Below, in pieces: positions 38,374-46,323 of a DNA stretch of 64,000 nt (position 1 is its first letter; the number at the start of each line of letters is the position of its first letter). The translations under genes and the position numbers were made by a program. The stretch comes from an uncultured Sinobacteraceae bacterium (GTDB lineage: Bacteria > Pseudomonadota > Gammaproteobacteria > Nevskiales > Nevskiaceae). The notes beneath the pieces are model-generated. The model made no database searches, was not told where the DNA came from, and saw only the letters and a program-made list of their open reading frames with translations. The stretch is from the NCBI GenBank assembly GCA_903822975.1, contig CAIJRD010000011.1, positions 372,001 to 436,000 on the forward strand. Direction: 5' to 3'.

Positions 38374-39168
38374 TTATCGGCTGGCTGCGGCCAGACGCTG
38401 CGCGCGAATTCGGATGAATAGCTCGCGCGCGGCGAGGCTCCAGGTTTTATGGTCGTGGCCGCCGGGCACTTCGACGTAATGTCCGGCGGGCAGCACGCTG
38501 GCGATCTGGCGCGCGGCATCGATGAACTTGTCGTCGCTGCCGCAGCCCAGCCAGACCCGCGCGGATCGCGTCGGCGCTTCGCTCCATTGGCGAACCAGCC
38601 GCCAGATCGCACGGCCCGCGACATCGAACGTGCGCGGCGGGCCTTCGTCCGATGCAGGCCAGTGTTGCGGTCCGCCGCTGGCGGCCAGCGTCACGAGATT
38701 CGCGGGATCGCCCGTGAACGGCGCCAGCAACACGATGCCCGCCAGCACGCCGGGATGCTCATAGTCGTAGAGCATGCTGCCGAAGCCGCCGAGTGAAGTG
38801 CCGACCATCCAGATCTCCTGAACGCCGGCGGCCAAGGCTGGCTCGATCAGCTGCGACTGCAGCCGCGGAACCTGCTGCCCGTCGCGGTAGTACTGCAGTT
38901 GCGCACCGACCAGCGTGACGCGCGCATGTGGCAGCGCGCTCTGAATCAAGGTGGCGATCCCGGAATCGCGCAGGTTCTCGACGTCGTCACCGCGTCCGGG
39001 CAGCACGATCACCAGCAGGTTTTCGCGCGATGGTTCGCGTGCGGGGATCTCGATCGTCGGAATTTGCGCCGCGGGTTGCGGTGACCACAACGAGCAGGCG
39101 GCAAGCGGCGTCAACGACAGCACCGCGAGCAGCCGACAGCAAAGCTTTACCAGGCGCGCGGAATCCAT
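38374..39168 (-). CDS. alpha/beta-hydrolase lipoprotein
   Basis: Protein of 264 residues with lipoprotein signal RLLAVLSLTPLAAC (lipobox LAAC near residue 25). The mature part is an alpha/beta hydrolase: VIVLPGRGDD after the first strand, the elbow MVGTSLGGFGS with the nucleophile Ser, the acid probably in LGCGSDDKF and the His in VPGGHDHKTW. Likely an outer-membrane-anchored esterase of unknown substrate. It follows the wzi-like gene in reverse order (its start is 8 bases from that gene's stop), so the two are probably cotranscribed. Confidence 0.85.
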   Translation of the reverse strand: MDSARLVKLCCRLLAVLSLTPLAACSLWSPQPAAQIPTIEIPAREPSRENLLVIVLPGRGDDVENLRDSGIATLIQSALPHARVTLVGAQLQYYRDGQQVPRLQSQLIEPALAAGVQEIWMVGTSLGGFGSMLYDYEHPGVLAGIVLLAPFTGDPANLVTLAASGGPQHWPASDEGPPRTFDVAGRAIWRLVRQWSEAPTRSARVWLGCGSDDKFIDAARQIASVLPAGHYVEVPGGHDHKTWSLAARELFIRIRAQRLAAASR

Positions 39169-39176
39169 CGTCGATT

Positions 39177-40694
39177 TTAGAAGTGGTAGCTGAGTCCTCC
39201 TTCTACAGCAATATTCCCGCCGGGGCGCGGATAGGCCTGATGATCCTGGCCACGCACAGCGAAATCGAAGCTCAGCATGCGCAGCGGCACGGTCACGCCG
39301 GCCTCGAACTGGTTGACCAGCACCGGCCTTGCACTGACGGTGTTGTAAAGGAAGCTGCCCTGCTTCTGCACGTTCGCCAGTGCAGCAGAATTGATGTTCG
39401 CGCGATAGTAGACGACGCGATAGCGCAGGCCGGCGCTGTCGGTGATCAAAGCCGCCAGCGACAGCAGGCGCGAATCGCTGTCGAGCGAAAATCCGAGCGT
39501 GCGGCCGCGGTAACGGTAGCCATCCGGATAGCCGCCGTTGTTGTAGGCGTTGCCGGTGGCTTTCTTGCCGAAGTCGAACCAGTTCAGTGTGGCAACCGAG
39601 TCCGCATACTCGGCGGTGACGCGCCAGTTCGCACCGTTGTCGCCCCAGGGACCGGCAAGGCTGGCGCCGCCGAGATAGCTCGTATACGAATGCGTGAACG
39701 GGCCGGTGTCCTCGTTCATGAACTGAACGTAGGGCGATACGGCAACCGCACCGATCAGATGGCTGTACTTGAACTCGATGCCAGCCTCGTCGTTCGACTG
39801 ATTGGTGTGCTGCGGGTCATTTTGCGGATTGAATTCGGCCTTGAGCGGATTGCAGGGATGGTGTTTGCCGCACAGCTCGGTATCGCGCGTCAGCGCCACT
39901 TCCAATCCCGGCAGCGGGTTGAAACTAAACCGCAGGCCGGTCAGCACGGTATTGGTGTCGGTGCGTGGGCCGTCCAGATCACCGATGAAGAAGTTCAGCT
40001 GCCAGGGACCGATCCAGCTCAGCCACGGCGTTTGGAACGCATGCGTGTCGTCGCGCATCAGTCCGATCTTCGGGAACGGTCGCGCGTTGTTCGACAACAG
40101 CAAGCTCGAGGTCCAGCCCGGACCATCCCACTGTTCCACCCAGCCGCCATAGACGCGCAAGCCGCCGAACTTCGCGGCGAGATAGCTGCCATCCAGCGCA
40201 AAACGCGCGTCGTTGCCGTTGAAGTGCGTCTGTTCGCCGGCACGAAGGCGTGCGCTGAAGCCTTCGCTCTGCCACTCGACGCCCGCGTGCACGTCGGCCT
40301 GATCACGGGCCAGCGTGCCGAAATCGCGCACGGTATCGGCGCGGTTGGTCAGGCGCACATCGGCCAGCGGATGCAAGGTCGGCTCCGGTTCACCGATCGT
40401 CAGCGCCGCATGCACGCGCGCCGCCGCGGCGCGAACATAGGCTGGCTGCCCGTCGATTTTTTCTTTGTCGGAGAGCGGTGCAAGCTGCCCGGCCGGAATC
40501 GGCCAGGTCGTTACGACCCCATCGATCAGTCCGTGCGCCGCCAGCAACTCGACGTCGCTGCGCAGACCGCGGTCGCCAACTTCGAGCCAGGGCTTCGCCT
40601 GCGCCTCAACCGCCGTGGCCAGCAGTAGCCCGGCGCACGACAGTCGTAACCACGCCGCGACCGACGCGGGCCTGATGTTCTTGCAAACGTACAT
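39177..40694 (-). CDS. Wzi-like capsule assembly outer-membrane protein
   Basis: Outer-membrane beta-barrel protein of 505 residues resembling the capsule assembly protein Wzi family (PF14052). A signal peptide ends near VEAQAKPW. Then come PWLEVGDRGLRSDVELLAAHGLI and WPIPAGQL typical of the family's helical start, and many alternating amphipathic strands, ending in GGLSYHF with the terminal Phe of barrel proteins. In E. coli Wzi is a lectin that anchors group 1 capsule; no capsule genes are nearby here, so a more general surface-polysaccharide role is possible. Start ATG 40694 has GGGGA before it. Its leader has three tandem hairpins. Confidence 0.82.
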   Translation of the reverse strand: MYVCKNIRPASVAAWLRLSCAGLLLATAVEAQAKPWLEVGDRGLRSDVELLAAHGLIDGVVTTWPIPAGQLAPLSDKEKIDGQPAYVRAAAARVHAALTIGEPEPTLHPLADVRLTNRADTVRDFGTLARDQADVHAGVEWQSEGFSARLRAGEQTHFNGNDARFALDGSYLAAKFGGLRVYGGWVEQWDGPGWTSSLLLSNNARPFPKIGLMRDDTHAFQTPWLSWIGPWQLNFFIGDLDGPRTDTNTVLTGLRFSFNPLPGLEVALTRDTELCGKHHPCNPLKAEFNPQNDPQHTNQSNDEAGIEFKYSHLIGAVAVSPYVQFMNEDTGPFTHSYTSYLGGASLAGPWGDNGANWRVTAEYADSVATLNWFDFGKKATGNAYNNGGYPDGYRYRGRTLGFSLDSDSRLLSLAALITDSAGLRYRVVYYRANINSAALANVQKQGSFLYNTVSARPVLVNQFEAGVTVPLRMLSFDFAVRGQDHQAYPRPGGNIAVEGGLSYHF

Positions 40695-40714
40695 GCTGAA
40701 TCCCCAAATCTTCG

Positions 40715-40790
40715 GCAGGGCCACTGCCCTGCTGTGTCTTTCACAGGGCGACTGCCCTGCCGTGTCTTTCGCAGGGCGCGACTGCCCTGC
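40715..40790 (-). repeat. three tandem hairpins in the wzi leader
   Basis: GCAGGGC-CACT-GCCCTGC (40715-40732), CAGGGC-GACT-GCCCTG (40744-40759) and GCAGGGC-GCGACT-GCCCTGC (40771-40790), joined by two near-identical TGTGTCTTTC-type spacers. They begin 20 bases upstream of the wzi ATG on its own strand. The remaining 230 bases up to the D,D-carboxypeptidase start hold no other feature I can name. Confidence 0.9.
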
Positions 40791-41021
40791 AGTCCGATGA
40801 CGAGTTTTTTGCGCTGCGAAGTGCCGCGACGACCCCATCCGTCATTTTGCGCTCACCTGTTTACAGCAATGCGGCGGTCCCGTCATCAGGTCAGGAAACC
40901 ATGTGTATTGCGCCTGCTTGCACAGTCGAAGCGGTTCATTGCGAAGAAATTTTGTACAGTGGGAAATCTTGGCTGGCGCACAAAGCCGCGCCGCCGTTTT
41001 CCTGTTTCCGTGGAGATCAAC

Positions 41022-42515
41022 TTGCAAGAGTTGCACCGAGCTACCCCTCGCACGCGCCGCGCGCATCGCTTTTCCCTGTTGCTCCTGACGAGCCTGAGTA
41101 TCGGCCTCGCGCGACCCGCCCAGGCCGAGTGGACGGCGCTCGCCGGCCTGCAACGCTCCGGTGCCGTGGTTACCGCTGCGGCGATCGATCTCGACAATGG
41201 CGCGGTGATCCAGCAGCTCGACGGCAGCCATCGCCTGACGCCGGCTTCGCTGACCAAACTGGCCGTTGCCGCCACCGCACTCGATGTTTGGCCGGCCGAC
41301 AAGACGTTTCAGACCCGTGTACTCGGCGTGGGCCCGTTCGCCAGCGGCAAGATCAAGGGCGACCTGATTTTCCAGAGCGGCGATTCGACGCTGGACCACC
41401 AGGCGTTGTGGTCGCTGGCGGCCCAGTTGAAGGGCGCCGGCGTCACGCAAGTCAGCGGAAAATTGCTGGTCAACACCGCTCCGTTCGGCCCGCTCGGCTG
41501 CGAGACCAAGGATCGCTGCGACGCCCTGCGCAAGAGCGATACCGCATACAACGCGCCGCTGTCGGCGGTTGGTGTGGACTACGGCAACTGGTGTGTCGAT
41601 GTGCGCTCCACCGCCACCGGCGAGCCGGCGCTGGTCAGCGGCTGTGGCGTCGCCAAGCTGCCGATTCCGATCGACGGCAGCATCAAGACCGTCGGTGCCA
41701 CCGAGAACCCGACGTACTGGATCGAGCGCGTCACCGACGACGACGGCGATCGCCTGCGTGTCGGCGGCGCGATTCCGCTGGGCGGCGCCCAGAGCATGTA
41801 CCGAGCGATGTCGGACGGCGCGCTCGGCGTCGGCCTGCTGCTGAAGGAAACGCTCGATGAAATGAACATCAAGGTCGATGGCAACGTCGAGCTGAGCCGC
41901 GATCCGGTCTCCGCGTCGGCCTATCCGCTGGCGGTGATCGATGGTCTGTCGCTGAAAGAACAGCTCGGCCGCATGTTGCGCTTCTCCAACAACTACATCG
42001 CCGACATGTTGACCTTGAACCTGGCGGCGGCGGAATCGCCGAAGTCGGCGGGGCCGCTCTCGGAAGCGGCGAAAACGCTATCGGAGTTCGTCGGCCGCGC
42101 GAGCGTGAAAGCCGGCAAGCCGGCCGGTGACGGACCGCCCTTGTTCAGCGGCAGCGGCCTGACGCCGGAGAACCTCCTGTCGGCCGACGACCTCACCGGC
42201 TTGCTCGCCGCGCAGTATCGAAATACACGCAAATTCCCAGCGTTCTACGGTGGATTGGTGGTCCCGCGCGAAGCGCCGTTCGCGTTCCTGCGCGTCGGCA
42301 GCCCCGCCTGGCTGGACCGTGTGGCGTTGAAGACCGGGACGATGGACGACCCGCATTCGGTCGCCGGTATTGCCGGCTATGTACGCAAGAAGGATGGCGG
42401 CTGGATCGCGTTCGCCGCCATCGTCAATGGCGGGCCGCGCATGATGCACGTGCCGCTGTACAAGTCGATGGAAGCCATGCGTGCCGATATTGACGCCCTG
42501 CTCGCACGCTACTGA
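41022..42515 (+). CDS. dacB: D-alanyl-D-alanine carboxypeptidase/endopeptidase (PBP4 type)
   Basis: Periplasmic class-C low-molecular-weight penicillin-binding protein that trims and cuts peptidoglycan cross-links. I favour TTG 41022, six bases after GGAG at 41012-41015, giving 497 residues; GTG 41010 or TTG 41031 are alternatives, and the frame is open back to 40734. The signal peptide HRFSLLLLTSLSIGLARPAQA follows. The three active-site motifs are present: SLTK in LTPASLTKLAV, SNN in RFSNNYIAD and KTGT in ALKTGTMDDPHSVAG. The inserted domain between the first two motifs is typical of PBP4. Confidence 0.93.
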   Translation: MQELHRATPRTRRAHRFSLLLLTSLSIGLARPAQAEWTALAGLQRSGAVVTAAAIDLDNGAVIQQLDGSHRLTPASLTKLAVAATALDVWPADKTFQTRVLGVGPFASGKIKGDLIFQSGDSTLDHQALWSLAAQLKGAGVTQVSGKLLVNTAPFGPLGCETKDRCDALRKSDTAYNAPLSAVGVDYGNWCVDVRSTATGEPALVSGCGVAKLPIPIDGSIKTVGATENPTYWIERVTDDDGDRLRVGGAIPLGGAQSMYRAMSDGALGVGLLLKETLDEMNIKVDGNVELSRDPVSASAYPLAVIDGLSLKEQLGRMLRFSNNYIADMLTLNLAAAESPKSAGPLSEAAKTLSEFVGRASVKAGKPAGDGPPLFSGSGLTPENLLSADDLTGLLAAQYRNTRKFPAFYGGLVVPREAPFAFLRVGSPAWLDRVALKTGTMDDPHSVAGIAGYVRKKDGGWIAFAAIVNGGPRMMHVPLYKSMEAMRADIDALLARY

Positions 42516-42625
42516 TCGGATAGCGCGTTCGCTGCGTCTCAACGGCATCTAAGCGCAGCTTGGACCAGGCACCGCCGCGTAGCCTTTGGCGGTGACCGCC
42601 CTCGCGCGGCGCAAGAGCGTTTTGA

Positions 42626-43417
42626 TCAGGCGAACATCACCACGCTCTGCCGGCTCAGAGCCACCGCGGTACCGTCGGGCGCAAACAGGATCGCCGACTG
42701 GTTGACGTAGCCATCGCCGGCGGCGGTGACCTCGGCATCGATGCGCCAGTCGGCACCGGCGGGCGCGACAAACGGCGTCGATAACAGCTCCAGCGTCCAG
42801 GTCAGCGAACTGGCCATCGCCGGCAGTTTCAACAGCGACAGAGCCGGCGACGGAATCGAATCGGCCAAGGCGATCACCTGCGCCTCGCCCGTCGCAGCGG
42901 TATCGCGCAGGCGCACCTGTGTGGCGGTCTGCGCGCGGCTCGCCGCGCTGAATGGCAAGCCGCCGGCCAGCAAGCGAAAGCTCAGATGCTGGGTGAAATT
43001 CGGCGTCAGGCCTGGCAAGTAGGGCAATTCGATCGGCTTTGCATTGGCATCGGTCAGGTTCGGCAGCGCTGGCGCAATGGCAACCTTTGATGCTCGCGCG
43101 CTGCCGAAAATAGCGATCAACAGGCAGCCGAGCTGGCCCCCGCTCGACAACCGCGCCTCGACATGGGTGGCCGACTTTCCGCTGCGCAGCACGCGCGCCT
43201 CCACCTGCACCTCGCCGGCCGCAACCGGCGCGACGAAAGTCACCTGCAAGGTCCGCAGCGGTACATCGGACGCGAGTGCTTCGCGCATGGCCCGCACGGC
43301 CAGCGCCACTTGCAAGCCACCGAATGCGGTGCGGCCCTGCAGCCACTCCTCAGGGATCGTCGCACTCCAGCCATCGCCGTTGCGCCGCAAACTTGCCAGA
43401 ACTTCCGAATACTGCAT
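42626..43417 (-). CDS. acyl-CoA thioesterase family protein (double hotdog)
   Basis: Protein of 263 residues with the pattern of TesB-like/4HBT_3 double-hotdog thioesterases: WLQGRTAFGGLQVALAVRAM near the start, LRTLQVTFVAPVAAGEV, VLRSGKSATHVEARL for the first fold, and LADSIPSPALSLL, ASSLTWTLELL, DWRIDAEVTAAGDGYVNQSAILF for the second. Such proteins cleave acyl-CoA esters in the cytoplasm; chain length cannot be read. It meets dacB tail to tail and lies 227 bases downstream of the Asp/Asn-hydroxylase gene. Confidence 0.85.
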   Translation of the reverse strand: MQYSEVLASLRRNGDGWSATIPEEWLQGRTAFGGLQVALAVRAMREALASDVPLRTLQVTFVAPVAAGEVQVEARVLRSGKSATHVEARLSSGGQLGCLLIAIFGSARASKVAIAPALPNLTDANAKPIELPYLPGLTPNFTQHLSFRLLAGGLPFSAASRAQTATQVRLRDTAATGEAQVIALADSIPSPALSLLKLPAMASSLTWTLELLSTPFVAPAGADWRIDAEVTAAGDGYVNQSAILFAPDGTAVALSRQSVVMFA

Positions 43418-43644
43418 AGCGCTACGATTCCTGAGTTATTGAGTGCCGACCGTGCGCGCAGGCGTTCAACGCTCGCCGACCATTTCGAGTGCTCGGCGCC
43501 GCGATCCGAACTGCGTGCTGCAACGCATCGACTTACCTTCGGATGCGCCCATCGGCGATGACCCGAACGCGCCTGCACTGCAGAGTTGCGAATGACTGAT
43601 GTTGCCTTGCGTATCGACTCGCGCCTAGCGCGCTGCGGCCTCGA

Positions 43645-44232
43645 TCACGGACTGCTTGGCGTGCGATCGTCGATAGGCTGATCAACGTCATAATACTCGA
43701 AGATCAGATGAATCCGGTCGCAGTCGCCATCGTTGCGCACCGCGTGGACACCCGCATTATTGACTTCGAATGCCTGGCCGACCGGCAGGTGATACCACTC
43801 CGGCTCGACGTAAAAACCGACCTGCGCATTGCTGAAGATCGGGATGTGAATCTTGTGCGGCCAACGCGCCGCCGGCGCGCCGTCGATATGCGGATGGATC
43901 ACGCCACCCGGCCGCATGCGCGCGAGCATGATGCGTGGAAAGGCACCGCGCGCGTAACCGTAGGCTGCGGTCGCTGCATCCAGATACGGCTGCAGGCGAT
44001 CACGCCACTCATTCCATAGCGGACGCTCGTACGAACGCCGCCAGTCGTCGAGACCTTCGACGAACTTGAAGACGATATGTTCGGTCTTGTCGAGCACTTC
44101 GAAGCGGTTCGGCTTCTGCTCATTTTCGCGCGACCACACGTCTTCCGGAATCGCCGCGATCCATTCAGGCAAGAGGCCGAGTTCGATCGGACCCAGTGGC
44201 CGCACTGATTTTGTTTTGCGTGGATTGATCAC
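43645..44232 (-). CDS. aspartyl/asparaginyl beta-hydroxylase-like dioxygenase
   Basis: 2-oxoglutarate/Fe(II) dioxygenase-like protein of about 195 residues. I place the start at GTG 44232, four bases after the sulfotransferase stop; the frame is open to 44475 but overlaps that gene. The iron-binding HxD lies in GGVIHPHIDGAP and the distal His in NNAGVHAVRNDGDC, with the oxoglutarate-binding Arg in CDRIHLIFEYYD. The core jelly-roll strands WPHKIHIPIFSNAQVGFYV are recognisable. Third gene of the haemoglobin-sulfotransferase-hydroxylase operon. Substrate unknown; peptides, proteins and lipids are all precedented. Confidence 0.85.
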   Translation of the reverse strand: MINPRKTKSVRPLGPIELGLLPEWIAAIPEDVWSRENEQKPNRFEVLDKTEHIVFKFVEGLDDWRRSYERPLWNEWRDRLQPYLDAATAAYGYARGAFPRIMLARMRPGGVIHPHIDGAPAARWPHKIHIPIFSNAQVGFYVEPEWYHLPVGQAFEVNNAGVHAVRNDGDCDRIHLIFEYYDVDQPIDDRTPSSP

Positions 44233-44236
44233 GAAT

Positions 44237-44863
44237 TCACTGAAACGAATAACCGAACAGATCGAGGTCGCGCTGGTACAGGCCGGCAACCAGCGCAACC
44301 AGTTCGGCGTCATAGTAGTCACGCCAGGGGCCATGGTTCGATGCATTGACCCGGTCGAGCGTGGCACTCGGCAGACCCAGCCGCGCGCAGATCGCGTCGT
44401 AGTCCTGCTGCATCTGTTCGTTACGGCCAACGTAGTCCATCGCCAGATTGCCCTGGGCGTCCACCAGGAATTCATATTGCGGACGAAACAGCGGATGGTC
44501 CAACGGCTGCAGATCGCGGATCACATAGCGCATGAATGCGCGCGGCGAACGCTCGAAATCGCCGCTGTCGCGACTCACGAATGCGCAATACGACACGAAG
44601 CGGTCGAACGGATTGCGCACGAATGCGAACTTGAAGTAAGCACCGAAGGTTTCTGCGCCGAGCACCGGTTCGACCTGCTGCGCGCTGATGTGGCCATGTC
44701 GGATCGCCGCGAGCTCGGGCATCGGAAAGGTCTTGCGCTCGAACAGACCGACCTGCTCAAGATCGTCTGCACCGAGATGCGCGCGCAGCAGTCGCCGTAC
44801 CGAATGCGTACCGGTCTTTGGCACGGCGAAAAAGATGAAGCGGTGCGCGTGCGAGATGATCAT
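44237..44863 (-). CDS. sulfotransferase family 2-like protein
   Basis: Protein of 208 residues that would transfer sulfate from PAPS to an acceptor. The 5'-phosphosulfate loop is AVPKTGTHSVRRLL, and the 3'-phosphate motif FAFVRNPFDRFVSYCAF; both are in normal order and spacing for carbohydrate-type sulfotransferases (Sulfotransfer_2). No membrane anchor, so cytoplasmic, unlike the eukaryotic Golgi enzymes. It overlaps the haemoglobin gene by four bases and is followed by the hydroxylase after four. The acceptor is unknown. Confidence 0.87.
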   Translation of the reverse strand: MIISHAHRFIFFAVPKTGTHSVRRLLRAHLGADDLEQVGLFERKTFPMPELAAIRHGHISAQQVEPVLGAETFGAYFKFAFVRNPFDRFVSYCAFVSRDSGDFERSPRAFMRYVIRDLQPLDHPLFRPQYEFLVDAQGNLAMDYVGRNEQMQQDYDAICARLGLPSATLDRVNASNHGPWRDYYDAELVALVAGLYQRDLDLFGYSFQ

Positions 44864-45261
44864 GGCGGAGCGGCGTCGACTTCGGCGCGATTGCGCATCC
44901 AGTCCGCGGTCTGCGCGAACGAGGCCAGCAAGCGGCTGCGCAAGGGTTCCGCGATCTCAACCTGTTCGGCGGCAAGCGTCATGCAGGCCAGCCATTGATC
45001 GCGCTCGGCGATACCGATTGCAAAGGGAAGATGACGCGCGCGCAATCGTGGATGACCGAAGCGCTCGACGAAATAATCCGGCCCGCCCGACCAACCACAG
45101 AGAAACCAGAACAGCTTGTCGCGCGAGCCGTCCAGCGTGAGCGGATGCAGCGCGCGTAAGCCTGCGAACGGCAGCGCGCGATCCATCGTGTCGTAAAAGG
45201 CATCGACCAGGGCCCGCAGCCGCGCTTCGCCACCGATGGCTTCGAAGACTGTCTGACTCAT
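44860..45261 (-). CDS. group II truncated haemoglobin
   Basis: Haem protein of 133 residues with the 2-on-2 globin fold, binding oxygen or handling NO and peroxides. The proximal histidine is H77 in the group II motif GHPRLRARHLPF, followed by AERDQWLACM with its conserved Trp; the distal B10 Tyr is Y23 in DAFYDTMD. I use ATG 45261 (MSQTVFEAIGGE); the open frame to 45528 is not protein-like. It is the first gene of a three-gene coupled operon, which ties an oxygen-binding protein to an oxygen-dependent hydroxylase. Confidence 0.92.
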   Translation of the reverse strand: MSQTVFEAIGGEARLRALVDAFYDTMDRALPFAGLRALHPLTLDGSRDKLFWFLCGWSGGPDYFVERFGHPRLRARHLPFAIGIAERDQWLACMTLAAEQVEIAEPLRSRLLASFAQTADWMRNRAEVDAAPP

Positions 45262-45667
45262 CTGCGGCGATTCCGCGCAGGGATTGCATGTCCGCGCAGT
45301 AGCGCCGATGTGGTCGGCGTGTGGTTGCGATTGAACCCGTCGGCGATGACTCGACGCGCGTCTGCAGCAGCAAGGGATTGAACCATGCGCGCAGTTTATT
45401 CCGGCGCCTGCGGAGCCGCCATCTCGGTTCGCGCCGATGCACCCATGCACGAGCGAGCAGCGCCGCACAGATGCGTGGCACGCAACGCTCGATTGGTCCG
45501 TCGAACACAGCAGCCGAGCACGCTGCACGTGCTTATCAGAAAGCGCGCGTCGCGCTGAATGACCATCGTGATGACTGCCTTCGCACGCTGACCGCTTTGT
45601 CCATAATGGCCTTGGGCGCGGTGGTCGTAATTCAGCAGCGCAACCGACGCCCGCCGCCGAAAATCCG
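45262..45667. other. divergent intergenic region, haemoglobin operon / VOC gene
   Basis: About 400 bases without a convincing gene. CATAAT at 45602-45607 with TTCGCA at 45580-45585 (16-base spacer) could be a plus-strand promoter for the VOC gene. Otherwise nothing recognisable before the 11-bp repeats at 45668. Confidence 0.4.
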
Positions 45668-45722
45668 GATCACCACTGGATGACCACCGGATGACTACCG
45701 GACGACCACCGGACGACCAGGA
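45668..45722. repeat. 11-bp degenerate tandem repeat before the VOC gene
   Basis: Five units of eleven bases with consensus GAYGACCACCG (45668-45722), differing by one to three bases each. The last unit runs into the AGGAG ribosome site of the VOC gene, so the array forms the end of its leader. Confidence 0.88.
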
Positions 45723-45729
45723 GCACTGC

Positions 45730-46146
45730 ATGGCCCCGAACGATTCGAACAGCGCCCGCTTGCGTACCTACTTGTGCGCACGCAACGCGGCAGCAGCGCT
45801 CGATTTCTACATCGCGGCGTTCGACGCGGTCGAAATCCTGCGCTGGATTGATCCGGACAACGGCAAGATCGGCCACGCCGAGATCCGCATCGGGGAGACC
45901 ACGCTGTTCGTCGCGGACGAATACCCGCAGACGGCCGCGCTCGGCCTGCGCAGTGCTGCCGATCTGGGTGGCACCACGCTACAGCTCTGGCTGCAGGTCG
46001 ACGACGTCGATGCTGCGTTCGCCCGCGCGCTGGCGGCTGGCGCACGACTGGTGACCCCGCTGTCCGCAGGCCAAGACGGTGAACGACGCGGACGTGTGGC
46101 TGATCCCGGCGGGCATCTCTGGACGCTGTCGTCGCGACCCGGCTGA
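45730..46146 (+). CDS. VOC-family (glyoxalase/bleomycin-resistance-like) protein
   Basis: Protein of 138 residues from ATG 45730 with AGGAG before it. It has the paired beta-alpha-beta-beta-beta units of the vicinal-oxygen-chelate fold: RTYLCARNAAAALDFYIAAFDAVEI, HAEIRIGETTLFVADEYPQ, LQLWLQVDDVDAAFARALAAGARLV and RGRVADPGGHLWTLSS. This is the PhnB/YdfO-like single-chain form that dimerises. The ligand residues are not clear enough to name a substrate. Followed after 177 bases by the MFS gene. Confidence 0.9.
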   Translation: MAPNDSNSARLRTYLCARNAAAALDFYIAAFDAVEILRWIDPDNGKIGHAEIRIGETTLFVADEYPQTAALGLRSAADLGGTTLQLWLQVDDVDAAFARALAAGARLVTPLSAGQDGERRGRVADPGGHLWTLSSRPG

Positions 46147-46323
46147 ACGAGCTGCGGGAAAACCCGACATGCAGACTCTGACCGGGATCTCTTGGCCTGC
46201 TCGCTCTGCGGGGTCGAGTCGTGAGTGCCCGAGATGAATAGATCCGAGCTGGGCTGAGCTGAGCCGCGCGCGCAGGCAGGCGCCTCGGTACTATTCCGCA
46301 TCGGCTCGAACCGTACCCGCACG

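Noticed and set aside
40734..41021. Upstream part of the dacB reading frame, starting at an ATG at 40734
   Set aside because: It begins inside the triple-hairpin repeat, is Arg/Pro/Cys-rich and would place 96 residues before the signal peptide. The TTG at 41022 with GGAG fits better.
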